Shown piece by piece: positions 33,208-41,366 of a stretch of DNA of 64,000 nt. Position numbers and translations under genes: made by a program. The notes beneath the pieces are model-generated. The model had not been told where the DNA came from, made no database searches, and worked only from the letters and a program-made list of their open reading frames with translations. Positions within the stretch are counted from its first letter, which is position 1, and every line of letters starts with the position of its first letter. This DNA comes from Bacillus sp. es.034 (GTDB lineage Bacteria > Bacillota > Bacilli > Bacillales > Bacillaceae_B): assembly GCF_002563655.1 (NCBI RefSeq), contig NZ_PDIY01000001.1, forward strand, positions 186,001-250,000, given 5' to 3'.

Positions 33208-34734
33208 TTATGCATGTTGGCCAAGCAATGTTTTCCGGTACTCTTTTGGAGAATAATGGGTCATTTTCTTAAAGACCTTGCTGAAATAATTCGGGTCATG
33301 GTATCCCACTTCGAATGTGATTTCCTTTATGCTCTTATCAATGTCACCGAGCAGTGTTTTCGCCTTCTCCATACGGCACTCCGTCAGGAAATCGATGTAG
33401 TTGACTCCTTGTTTCTCCTTGAACATCTTACTAATATAAATAGGGCTCAGGTTCACTTTATGTGCGAGGGTATCCAACGAGATGTCTTGATGGGAATGAT
33501 CTTTGATGAATTGCTTGATTTGCTGGAACGTATCGCTCTCCATTCGGTTGAAGCGTTCTGTATACGAGTCCTTCATGCCGCTTAGGAGCCGTTCGGTTTC
33601 TTCCCGCAGCTGGCGGTAATCCATCGGCTGTAAGGAGAAAAGCGGCGTGGACGTTTCCACCCCGCATTCACTCAAGGTCCGGGAAATCATCCACAGTACC
33701 TCAAGGATCCTCTGCTGGGTGTAAACGAGTGGCGTCCGTTCCTTCTCCAGTAATGTGAAAGAATTCATGATTCGGGCATGCACCTGATCCCACTTCCCCA
33801 GTCTGATTTTCTCCATTAAGTCCTTCTGATCCATCATGGCTTGTTCCCGTTTCCCTGGCTCCAGGGGGATTTCTTCGAAAAAGCGGTACTTCTTTCGCAC
33901 CTGTGTATCGACCGTGGCAAGCATCGCTTCCTGATAGGAATGACGCACTTGATCCATTGAAGGATACACTTTTCCGATTCCGATGAACCATTCCTTTTCA
34001 TTGTCTTTAGCGAGTGAAAGCAGCTCCCTTGCCAAAGCGGTTGCCTGGGACCTGTAGGTTGTCACAGGCTGCCTGAAGACGATGATGGGGAGCTGCCTGC
34101 CGTATAACGCCCCGGTCCATCCACTTTGTAACACTTTCTTCCGGATGGCTGAGTATTGTATTTCTCCTCCTTCAGGAAGGTGCAGGACCATCACGAACAT
34201 TTCCTCTGACGAAGGGATCTCGAGCATGTCCATGAGCATATCTACATGAACTTCATGGACGTGATCGAATAATAGCTGGGTGACCACATCGGTTTCAACC
34301 AGCCTCTGTGCCTTTTGCCATTTCTCCTTCTGATGCAGGGTTTCTACATGGCGCTTACGCTCTTGTTCAATCTGTTCGAGCACCTTGCTGATTGTATGCA
34401 CGATCTCAGAAGCTTTGCTCGGCTTCAGTATATAGTCCTTGACGCCGAGCTTGATGGCTGCCTTCATGTACGAAAAGGTATCATAAGCCGTCACCATGAT
34501 GAATTTGATATGGGGCTGTTCCCCGTTGATGATTTCCATGGCCTCGAGACCATTCATCACGGGCATTTTAATATCCATCAAGATCAGATCGGGAGAATAT
34601 TCCTTTGCCATCTCCACAGCCATCATCCCGTTCTTCGCCTGCTGAATATCAAGCCCGGGGAAATTCTTCTGTAAAATCGTCTCCATTCCATTACGTTCCA
34701 ACTGCTCATCATCCACTATGAGAAGCTTGATCAT
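33208..34734 (-). CDS. YesN-type response regulator with AraC-type DNA-binding domain
   Basis: A protein of 508 residues. The receiver domain (1-120) has D8/D9 and the phospho-acceptor D54 in ILMDIKMP, T82 in VTAYD and K104 in LKPS. A middle region of about 270 residues is followed by two AraC helix-turn-helix motifs (about 405-500: ISLDTLAHKVNLSPIYISKMFK, and KEITFEVGYHDPNYFSKVFKK). It overlaps the kinase gene by 26 bases. It should activate the sugar importer promoter; direct repeats there fit an AraC-type protein. Confidence 0.92.
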   Translation of the reverse strand: MIKLLIVDDEQLERNGMETILQKNFPGLDIQQAKNGMMAVEMAKEYSPDLILMDIKMPVMNGLEAMEIINGEQPHIKFIMVTAYDTFSYMKAAIKLGVKDYILKPSKASEIVHTISKVLEQIEQERKRHVETLHQKEKWQKAQRLVETDVVTQLLFDHVHEVHVDMLMDMLEIPSSEEMFVMVLHLPEGGEIQYSAIRKKVLQSGWTGALYGRQLPIIVFRQPVTTYRSQATALARELLSLAKDNEKEWFIGIGKVYPSMDQVRHSYQEAMLATVDTQVRKKYRFFEEIPLEPGKREQAMMDQKDLMEKIRLGKWDQVHARIMNSFTLLEKERTPLVYTQQRILEVLWMISRTLSECGVETSTPLFSLQPMDYRQLREETERLLSGMKDSYTERFNRMESDTFQQIKQFIKDHSHQDISLDTLAHKVNLSPIYISKMFKEKQGVNYIDFLTECRMEKAKTLLGDIDKSIKEITFEVGYHDPNYFSKVFKKMTHYSPKEYRKTLLGQHA

Positions 34735-36169
34735 CCGTACCTGCTCCTTCCCTTATAATCCTCAGCGAAATTTTAGTACCCTTGCCCTCTTCACTTTCAA
34801 TCCGGAGGACATCTTCAAACCCATAAAACAACTGAAGCCGCTTTACCACATTGCTAAAGCCAATTCCTGTTGAATGGCCTTCACGGGATCCTTCTTCATG
34901 AAGGATCTGCCGGATTTTCTCCTGTGACATTCCCACGCCATCATCCTGTATCTCAACAAGGAGGATGCTGTCTTCTTCCCGGACACGAAACCAGATCGTC
35001 CCCCCATCCTCTTTCGGTTCCACCGCATGTATAACGGCATTTTCAACGATGGGTTGCAGGGTCAACGCCGGTATTCGAACGTCCATGCAGGCTTCATCCA
35101 CTTCCATGTACAGCTGCAATCGATCGGTGAAACGCGCTTTTTGAATGTGCATATATTGTTCCAGTACATGAATCTCGTCCCTTAATGTAACAGACCTGTT
35201 CTGCCGTTTCAGATTATAACGAAGGATACCCGCCACGCTCACGAGGAGGTCGCTCGTTTCCTCTGATCCTTCCAAGTACGCTTTTTTTGAAAGGGTATTT
35301 AACGTATTAAATAAGAAATGGGGATTGATTTGACTCTGGAGGCTTCTAAACTGGCTTTCCTGTAAAAGAAGCTTACTTTCCTGAAGTTCCCGTTCCAGTG
35401 CCGCTTTCTGCTTGATTTCCGAGATCAGATTATTAATATTGATCCTCATGCGGTCGAAGGTCTTCGCCAAAAAGGCGATTTCATCGCTTCCCTCCACCTT
35501 CACCTGCCGGCTGAAATTCCCCTTTGACAGTTCATTTGCAGCCCTTGTCAGCTGAAAAACCGGACGCGTGATCCCGAGTGAGAACCAATAGGAAGCAATC
35601 AAGAGCAGACAAGTAATTAGAAGGAGCACCCAAATTCCAAGCTTGATGACCTCCGCTGACTGCTCCATGATCCCCCTGTACATCACATTGTACGTCGTCA
35701 ATTCTTTATCAATTAACGTAAGGGTCATCTCAGATATATAGCCAGATATCCGGTTGGCTTCGGCAAACTCCTGTGCAGAAGCTTCAGCATCCCGCTCTTT
35801 CTGAAACAAGATCAATCGATCTGTCGTTTCTACCAGACTATCAATCAAGTGAAGATAGTTGGTCAGGGTAAAGTCGTTATCCCGATTTCGCAGGGAATAG
35901 ACGCCGGACTTGGCCGATTTCACCCCTTCCTTGCTTTTTTCCAATTGTTTAAGGGTTCTGTCATTGGTGTCGACCATATAGTTATTCAAGTCGGTGACCA
36001 CCTGCTGACTTGCCCTTGATACTTCATTCATGTTCAGATATCGCTTGAGAATCTCATTGTATTGCTCATGCGTTCTATAATTATAGTAAGTCAGGGCGAG
36101 CCAGATGGCGGACATGATGATCATGACCACCGTGGTAAGGGTGAGGATCTTTTTCTGGATAGTTGTCAT
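34709..36169 (-). CDS. YesM/LytS-type sensor histidine kinase
   Basis: A protein of 486 residues. Helix 1 (about 8-26), an extracytoplasmic helical sensor (about 27-180), helix 2 (about 181-203), a HAMP domain (about 204-257), a histidine kinase box INPHFLFNTLN (His near 284) and an ATPase domain with NAVIHAVEPK and GVGMS, GIGFSNVVKRL. The extracellular region probably contacts the binding protein encoded immediately upstream (4-base overlap, ATGA). This arrangement matches XylFII-LytS-YesN type three-component systems of Clostridium that sense sugar outside the cell. Confidence 0.92.
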   Translation of the reverse strand: MTTIQKKILTLTTVVMIIMSAIWLALTYYNYRTHEQYNEILKRYLNMNEVSRASQQVVTDLNNYMVDTNDRTLKQLEKSKEGVKSAKSGVYSLRNRDNDFTLTNYLHLIDSLVETTDRLILFQKERDAEASAQEFAEANRISGYISEMTLTLIDKELTTYNVMYRGIMEQSAEVIKLGIWVLLLITCLLLIASYWFSLGITRPVFQLTRAANELSKGNFSRQVKVEGSDEIAFLAKTFDRMRININNLISEIKQKAALERELQESKLLLQESQFRSLQSQINPHFLFNTLNTLSKKAYLEGSEETSDLLVSVAGILRYNLKRQNRSVTLRDEIHVLEQYMHIQKARFTDRLQLYMEVDEACMDVRIPALTLQPIVENAVIHAVEPKEDGGTIWFRVREEDSILLVEIQDDGVGMSQEKIRQILHEEGSREGHSTGIGFSNVVKRLQLFYGFEDVLRIESEEGKGTKISLRIIREGAGTDDQASHSG

Positions 36170-37146
36170 TGGTCCTTCTCCACTTTCAACATCTTCAATT
36201 CGGTCAGATACCCTTCCTCATCAAGGGGAACAGTCTCCCCATTCAGCCACTCCTCCATGAGACGGACGCTCAGTTCTCCCATTTTCTCAGGCTCCTGCTC
36301 GACCACACCGTCGATCATCCCCCGTGATAATAGAGTCAATGATTCCGGTCCATCGTCAAAGGAATAAATGAAATACGACTCCTCTTGAGAGCGCTTACTT
36401 ATTTCATCGATCATCGCCCCGAGATTGCTCGCATTGACAGAGATGAACGCATCGATATCCGGAAAGCGATTCATGACATCCCTCGTTGTCGTAATGATCT
36501 GATCACGATCCCTTCCCGTTTGCCCAACCACAAGTTTTATGGAAGGATATCCCTCCATTACATCGCGGATGCCCCTGACCCGTTCTTTTTGATAATATTC
36601 CTGATCACGATCCACCATGAGGACAATCTTGCCCCTATCCCCCATTTTACGGACAAGCTCTTTTGCCACCAGCTTCCCTGCTTCATATTGATCAGACCCT
36701 ACATATGTACGGCGCAGACTCTCCTCCATCGGAACATCGTTGGCGACTGTTATCACCGGAATCCCATTAAAGGAAGCCTTCACCTTTGTGAGCTCCTTGA
36801 ATTCAGATGTATCCGTCCCCTGGATCAGGATCCCATCGACCTTCGATTGAATGGCGATTTCAATGTTTTTCAGGAACTCCTCCTGATTTTTCCCGAAGCT
36901 TCCCCATACTTCAAGGCTCACACCTTCTTCTTCTGCTTTCCGCTTCGCACCCTTCGCTACCTTGTCCCAAAACGGTGTCCGGGTATCCTGAGTAATCAGC
37001 ACGAGCCTGTGCCGGTCTTCACCCGCCGTCCCCATCTCCCCGGGCAGGTGCGCGTCGGCTTCGAATACCTTTTTTGCAGATAAAAATGTTAAATGACACA
37101 ACATAAGTACGACCACTAAAAGGCCGACAAAACGGATCTTACGCAC
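36166..37146 (-). CDS. sugar-binding protein acting as receptor for the sensor kinase
   Basis: A protein of 326 residues with an N-terminal membrane anchor (about 7-24, no lipobox cysteine) and a type I periplasmic binding fold related to RbsB: RLVLITQDTRTPFWDKVAKGAKR, VDGILIQGTD, TYVGSDQYEAGKLVAKEL and FIYSFDDGPESLTLL. Start is GTG 37146 with GGAGGGGG upstream. It overlaps the kinase gene by 4 bases. Its position before a YesM-type kinase, not with the importer genes, suggests a sensing rather than transport role. Ligand probably a pentose or hexose. Confidence 0.85.
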   Translation of the reverse strand: MRKIRFVGLLVVVLMLCHLTFLSAKKVFEADAHLPGEMGTAGEDRHRLVLITQDTRTPFWDKVAKGAKRKAEEEGVSLEVWGSFGKNQEEFLKNIEIAIQSKVDGILIQGTDTSEFKELTKVKASFNGIPVITVANDVPMEESLRRTYVGSDQYEAGKLVAKELVRKMGDRGKIVLMVDRDQEYYQKERVRGIRDVMEGYPSIKLVVGQTGRDRDQIITTTRDVMNRFPDIDAFISVNASNLGAMIDEISKRSQEESYFIYSFDDGPESLTLLSRGMIDGVVEQEPEKMGELSVRLMEEWLNGETVPLDEEGYLTELKMLKVEKDQ

Positions 37147-37272
37147 CCGACACGCCCCCTCCCATCAGTTAGAACCATTACTTTTATCATAGCACAGGAA
37201 ACTCGGTGAAGGTTCCTGTACTTTTTGAATATTCACAATCAACAACAGCAATATTTTTAATAAAAGAACAAG

Positions 37273-37295
37273 GCCGGACTCCTAAGGAATCCGGC
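37273..37295 (-). terminator. hairpin between the importer and sensor operons
   Basis: GCCGGA-T-TCC and GGA-G-TCCGGC arms fold on the minus strand, followed by TTGTTCTTTTATT. The T tract is imperfect, so some read-through from gguB into the sensor genes is likely. Confidence 0.55.
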
Positions 37296-37303
37296 TGCTT
37301 CTT

Positions 37304-38476
37304 TTATCTTTTTTTGCGGGTCATCACATCAAAGATGACAGCCCCTGCAAGCACCCCTCCACGGATCATATATTGATAGGAGATCCCGACACCAAGAAGG
37401 TTCATTCCACTTGTCAATGAAGCCATGACGATGGCTCCGATGATGGCACCCGTTACTTTCCCGACACCACCTGCAGATGACACTCCTCCCACGTAGGCAG
37501 CAGCGATGGCATCCAGTTCAAACAACGTACCGGCAGTGGTGGTGGCGGATTGAAGACGTGATGTGAACAATATTCCGGAAAGGGCTGCAAGCATCCCCAT
37601 TGAACCGAAGACGATATAGGTAATTTTCTTCACATTGATCCCGCTGAGATGAGCCGCTTCGGGATTGCTTCCCACGGCATAAATATGACGGCCAAGGACC
37701 GTTTTGGATGTCAGGAAGTGATAGACGACCACAACGATCAGAATGATGATGACCGTCCAGGAAAATCCGTGATATCCCGCAAGAATCCATGTCACATATC
37801 CGATGATGGCCGAAACGAAGACGAGCTTCAAGGCGAAAATCGGTGAAGAGATGACTTCAAACTCGTATTTGATCTTATTTCGTCTTGTCGAGATTTCACT
37901 ATAAATATATAGGATGATCCCGACGAGCCCCACAAGAAGGGATAGAAGATGGAGTCCCCCCACTTCCATCAGGGATGGGATAAACCCGTTTCCGATGGCA
38001 TTAAAATGATCATCCTGAATGATGATGGTGCCCGTCTTCTCTGTCACCTGCAAAAGCGCCCCGCGGAAAATCAGCATTCCGGCTAATGTCGCCACGAAAG
38101 ATGGAATTCCGATTTGAGCCACAAGAAGACCGTTGAATAGCCCGACGATGGCTCCGATGATAAGAATGATTGGAATCGTAAGCCAAGTAGAGAGACCTGC
38201 CTGTGTGAGCAGGATGGCTGCAATGGCACCAAGGAATCCCGCCGCATATCCAACGGACAGGTCGATATGCCGGATAACGATGACCAGGGTCATCCCGACA
38301 GCCAGCACGGCGATATAGCCTGCAGAGTCCAATAGATTACTAATGTTCCTGGACGTTATGAATAAGCCGTCCGTCATAAACGTAAATGTAAGTATGATAG
38401 CGAATAGCGCAATATACATGCCGTAATCCCGGATGTTGTCGCGAATCAGCATTCTTGTTTCTTGAAAGATATTCAT
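37304..38476 (-). CDS. gguB: sugar ABC importer permease (GguB/XylH type)
   Basis: A protein of 390 residues with about ten helices and the CUT2-family blocks AVGMTLVIVIRHIDLSVG, GLFNGLLVAQIGIPSFVATLAGMLIFRGA and GRHIYAVGSNPEAAHLSGINV, AAYVGGVSSAGGVGKVTGAIIGA. Typical of multiple-monosaccharide or xylose importers. ATG 38476 has an AGGGGG site. It is third in the importer operon after chvE and gguA (14 bases after gguA). Exact sugar not determinable. Confidence 0.9.
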   Translation of the reverse strand: MNIFQETRMLIRDNIRDYGMYIALFAIILTFTFMTDGLFITSRNISNLLDSAGYIAVLAVGMTLVIVIRHIDLSVGYAAGFLGAIAAILLTQAGLSTWLTIPIILIIGAIVGLFNGLLVAQIGIPSFVATLAGMLIFRGALLQVTEKTGTIIIQDDHFNAIGNGFIPSLMEVGGLHLLSLLVGLVGIILYIYSEISTRRNKIKYEFEVISSPIFALKLVFVSAIIGYVTWILAGYHGFSWTVIIILIVVVVYHFLTSKTVLGRHIYAVGSNPEAAHLSGINVKKITYIVFGSMGMLAALSGILFTSRLQSATTTAGTLFELDAIAAAYVGGVSSAGGVGKVTGAIIGAIVMASLTSGMNLLGVGISYQYMIRGGVLAGAVIFDVMTRKKR

Positions 38477-38490
38477 ATGTGTTTACCCCC

Positions 38491-40011
38491 TTATTGCGTT
38501 GCAAGTTCCATTATTTTTTCCTGATTGGCGTCTTCCACCTGTAACTCCCCTTTGATTTCACCCTGGGCCATAACGTATACACGATCACTCATTCCCAGTA
38601 CTTCCCCGAGCTCGGAGGAAATCATGATGATGCTGAGTCCCTGTTCGATCAGCTCGTTCATCACCGTATAGATTTCGAACTTCGCCCCGACATCGATTCC
38701 CCTGGTCGGTTCATCCAGGATGAGAAGTTTCGGTCCGACGAAGAGCCATTTCCCGATGGATACTTTCTGCTGATTCCCCCCGCTCAAGTTCCCGACGAGC
38801 TGTTCGAGGGAAGAGGCTTTGATATGAAGAGATGAATGATAGCGTTCAGCCACCTTGATTTCCTCATTATCATTGATGACCCCTTTGGAGGAGATCCCGC
38901 CTAAATTGGCAGCCGATATATTACTTTTTATGTCTTGCAAAAGGAAAAGCCCGTCATCTTTACGATCCTCTGTGACATAAGCGATTCCTGCTTTAATGGC
39001 ATCCTTGGTATGTTTGAGTGTGGTAAGATTGTCATTCCATACAAGGTTCCCTTCAAGCTTGTATGATTTCGCATTGCCGAATATGCTCAAGGCAAGCTCT
39101 GTTCGACCTGATCCCATGAGACCCGCAATCCCGACGATTTCCCCTTTTTTCACATGAAGGTCCACATTCTTGATCACCTGTCTGCCAAGCTGCGGGTCAT
39201 AAGCAGACCAGTTTTGAAGTTCCAAAATGGGTTTACCATGGGATTTATTCGGTCGTTTCGGATAGATATCTTCAATGGAACGGCCCACCATATTCTTAAT
39301 GATGATCCCTTCCGATACTTCATCCTTTGATGCATCCAGGGTGCAAATGGTCTTACCATCCCTGAGAACGGTCGCCTTATCGGCGATGTGAATGACTTCT
39401 TTTAATTTGTGGGAAATCATGATACATGTGATGCCTTGTTTCTTTAGATCTTTCAGTAATTCAAGCAGATTCTCACTGTCGTCTTCATTCAATGCTGCTG
39501 TCGGTTCATCCAAAATCAATAATTTCACGTCTTTGCTCAAAGCCTTCGCTATTTCGACCAGCTGGCGTTTCCCTACGCTGAGGTCCCTCAAAAGAGTATC
39601 GGGATTCACATCCAGCTTCACTTTCTTCAGAAGCTTCTGCGCCTCCACGATGGTCCGGTTCCAATCAATGAAACCGCCAAGCTTTACTTCATTCCCTGCA
39701 AAAATGTTTTCATAAACGGTCAGATCCGGAAAGAGAGCCAGCTCCTGATAGATGATGGCAATCCCTGTGTTGACACTGTCACTGATTTTGTTAAATTGCT
39801 GAACCGCTCCATCGAACACGATGTCCCCCGTATACGTACCATACGGATACACCCCGCTCAGCACCTTCATTAGCGTGGATTTCCCAGCACCGTTTTCACC
39901 TATCAAGCAATGAATCTCTCCTTCTTCCACTTTGAAATTCACATCACTCAGTGCTTTGACACCCGTGAATTCCTTGGAGATATCATTCATTTCTAACAAA
40001 TACTTCTTCAT
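38491..40011 (-). CDS. gguA: sugar ABC importer ATPase with two ATP-binding domains (GguA/XylG type)
   Basis: A protein of 506 residues with two fused nucleotide-binding domains. The first has GENGAGKST near 37, LSVGKRQLVEIAKALS near 141 and LLILDEPTAALN. The second has a degenerate Walker A (GLMGSGRTEL near 295), then LSGGNQQKVSIGKW and LLILDEPTRGIDVG, as in all CUT2 ATPases. ATG 40011 or GTG 40014 follow AAAGGGGG. Middle gene of the importer operon. Confidence 0.92.
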   Translation of the reverse strand: MKKYLLEMNDISKEFTGVKALSDVNFKVEEGEIHCLIGENGAGKSTLMKVLSGVYPYGTYTGDIVFDGAVQQFNKISDSVNTGIAIIYQELALFPDLTVYENIFAGNEVKLGGFIDWNRTIVEAQKLLKKVKLDVNPDTLLRDLSVGKRQLVEIAKALSKDVKLLILDEPTAALNEDDSENLLELLKDLKKQGITCIMISHKLKEVIHIADKATVLRDGKTICTLDASKDEVSEGIIIKNMVGRSIEDIYPKRPNKSHGKPILELQNWSAYDPQLGRQVIKNVDLHVKKGEIVGIAGLMGSGRTELALSIFGNAKSYKLEGNLVWNDNLTTLKHTKDAIKAGIAYVTEDRKDDGLFLLQDIKSNISAANLGGISSKGVINDNEEIKVAERYHSSLHIKASSLEQLVGNLSGGNQQKVSIGKWLFVGPKLLILDEPTRGIDVGAKFEIYTVMNELIEQGLSIIMISSELGEVLGMSDRVYVMAQGEIKGELQVEDANQEKIMELATQ

Positions 40012-40087
40012 CACACTTAACCCCCTTTAACAAAAACAATGACAATACAGGATGGCGGCGGCTTTCCGTCCACCATCCCGCTTATTG

Positions 40088-41203
40088 CTATTCCTTTAAT
40101 CCTGTAAATTCATCCGCTTTGTAATATCCTGAATCGATCAGTTCTTCCTTCACGTTCTCTTGATCGACCACGATGACTTCCGTTTGCTTCGCTTCAACAT
40201 CTTTCTTACCATTGTCAGAACCCGTCGTTTCAGGTGTTTTTCCATCCAGTACGTCAACGGCAATACCCATCGCATCTGTTACGAGCGTACGTACGTCTTT
40301 GAAGACTGTCATGGACTGCTTACCATCAATCACATATTGAACAGACGCTTTTTCAGCATCCTGACCTGTGACGACGAAATTTGTTACTTCTTTGTCAGAA
40401 GCAAATACATCTGCAATCGAACGTGCTGTACCATCATTCGGTGCAAGAACGGCCACATTCCCCTTCATGTCAGCTCCTGCTGCTGTCAGATGGGTTTGTG
40501 CTTTGTTCTTCGCTTCGTTCGGATCCCAGTTCGTTGTCACCTGACCAAGGATTTTACTCATTTCGTCACGGCTCAACTCAGCTGTATCCTTAAGTGATTC
40601 GGCTTCGCTTGAATTCGCGATTTTGAATGTTCCATCTGCAATTTTCGGTTGAAGGACTTTCCATGCTCCTTCAAAGAACAAAAACGCATTATTATCAGAA
40701 GCTGCACCGGCATATAGATAAAGCGGTACATTTTTGCCCTCAGCATGATCGATCAAGTATTGTCCTTGTGCTTCGCCGACGGCTACGCTGTCGAATGTCA
40801 CATAATAATCAACCGCATCTGTATTCGTAATCAGACGATCATATGAAATGACCGTAATGCCTTCCTTCTTCGCTGACTCCACGGCAGCAGCTGCTGCATC
40901 CCCATCCTGCGGAGTGATGATCAGTACGTCGATCCCTTTATTGATCAGTGTTTCTACATTTTCTTTTTCCTTGGCAGAAGAGCCTTGGCTGAACAGAATT
41001 TCAGTTGTATACTCGGAATCCTTCAACGCATCTTTAAAACGCTTTTCATCCTGCACCCATCTCGGTTCGTCTTTTGTCGGCAGGACAATTCCTACACTGA
41101 CACCCTTCTTACCACCCGTACTGCTACTGTTGCATGCTGCAAGCATACCCATGAATAGAATGAGAACCATTAACATTGAAACAACTTTGACCGTTTTCCT
41201 CAT
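40088..41203 (-). CDS. chvE: ChvE-like multiple-sugar-binding lipoprotein
   Basis: A lipoprotein of 371 residues with lipobox LAAC (Cys 24). The mature part follows ChvE closely in SVGIVLPTKDEPRWVQDEKRF, LINKGIDVLIITPQDG, GITVISYDRLI, DNNAFLFFEGAWKVLQP and VTGQDAEKASVQYVIDGKQSMTVFKD. ChvE-like proteins bind glucose, galactose, arabinose or xylose. It delivers sugar to GguA/GguB. It is first gene of the importer operon, behind a promoter with a cre site and AraC-type direct repeats. ATG 41203 has GGGGGAG upstream. Confidence 0.92.
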   Translation of the reverse strand: MRKTVKVVSMLMVLILFMGMLAACNSSSTGGKKGVSVGIVLPTKDEPRWVQDEKRFKDALKDSEYTTEILFSQGSSAKEKENVETLINKGIDVLIITPQDGDAAAAAVESAKKEGITVISYDRLITNTDAVDYYVTFDSVAVGEAQGQYLIDHAEGKNVPLYLYAGAASDNNAFLFFEGAWKVLQPKIADGTFKIANSSEAESLKDTAELSRDEMSKILGQVTTNWDPNEAKNKAQTHLTAAGADMKGNVAVLAPNDGTARSIADVFASDKEVTNFVVTGQDAEKASVQYVIDGKQSMTVFKDVRTLVTDAMGIAVDVLDGKTPETTGSDNGKKDVEAKQTEVIVVDQENVKEELIDSGYYKADEFTGLKE

Positions 41204-41238
41204 TTCTTACTCCCCCTTTGTTATCAAGCTCAAGGTTA

Positions 41239-41267
41239 ATTATATTGAGAATTCGGAATGTTTGTAA
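41239..41267 (-). promoter_or_regulatory. promoter of the sugar importer operon
   Basis: Minus-strand TTACAA (complement of 41262-41267), 17 bases, then TATAAT (complement of 41239-41244). The -35 is weak, as expected for an activated promoter. Confidence 0.65.
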
Positions 41268-41276
41268 TCGCTTTCA
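41263..41276 (-). promoter_or_regulatory. cre site overlapping the importer -35
   Basis: Minus-strand TGAAAGCGATTACA fits TGNAANCGNWNNCA without mismatch. Overlap with the -35 predicts repression by CcpA when glucose is available. Confidence 0.75.
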
Positions 41277-41282
41277 CTAGCA

Positions 41283-41313
41283 CTCTTTTGGTATTGTCTG
41301 GACTTTTTTGGTA
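41283..41313 (-). promoter_or_regulatory. direct repeats for the YesN-type activator
   Basis: TACCAAAAGAG (complement of 41283-41293) and TACCAAAAAAG (complement of 41303-41313) are in direct repeat with a 20-base period, at about -51 to -81 from the predicted start. AraC-type regulators bind such half-site pairs on one DNA face. Confidence 0.6.
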
Positions 41314-41323
41314 TAGGAGATAA

Positions 41324-41366
41324 AAAAAGGGACGCTCCAATGTCGAATCGGAACGTCCCTTTTTTT
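41324..41366. terminator. terminator of vmlR
   Basis: AAAAAGGGACG and CGTCCCTTTTT arms with an inner TCC/GGA pair; T runs on both strands. It directly follows the vmlR stop codon on the minus strand. Confidence 0.85.
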
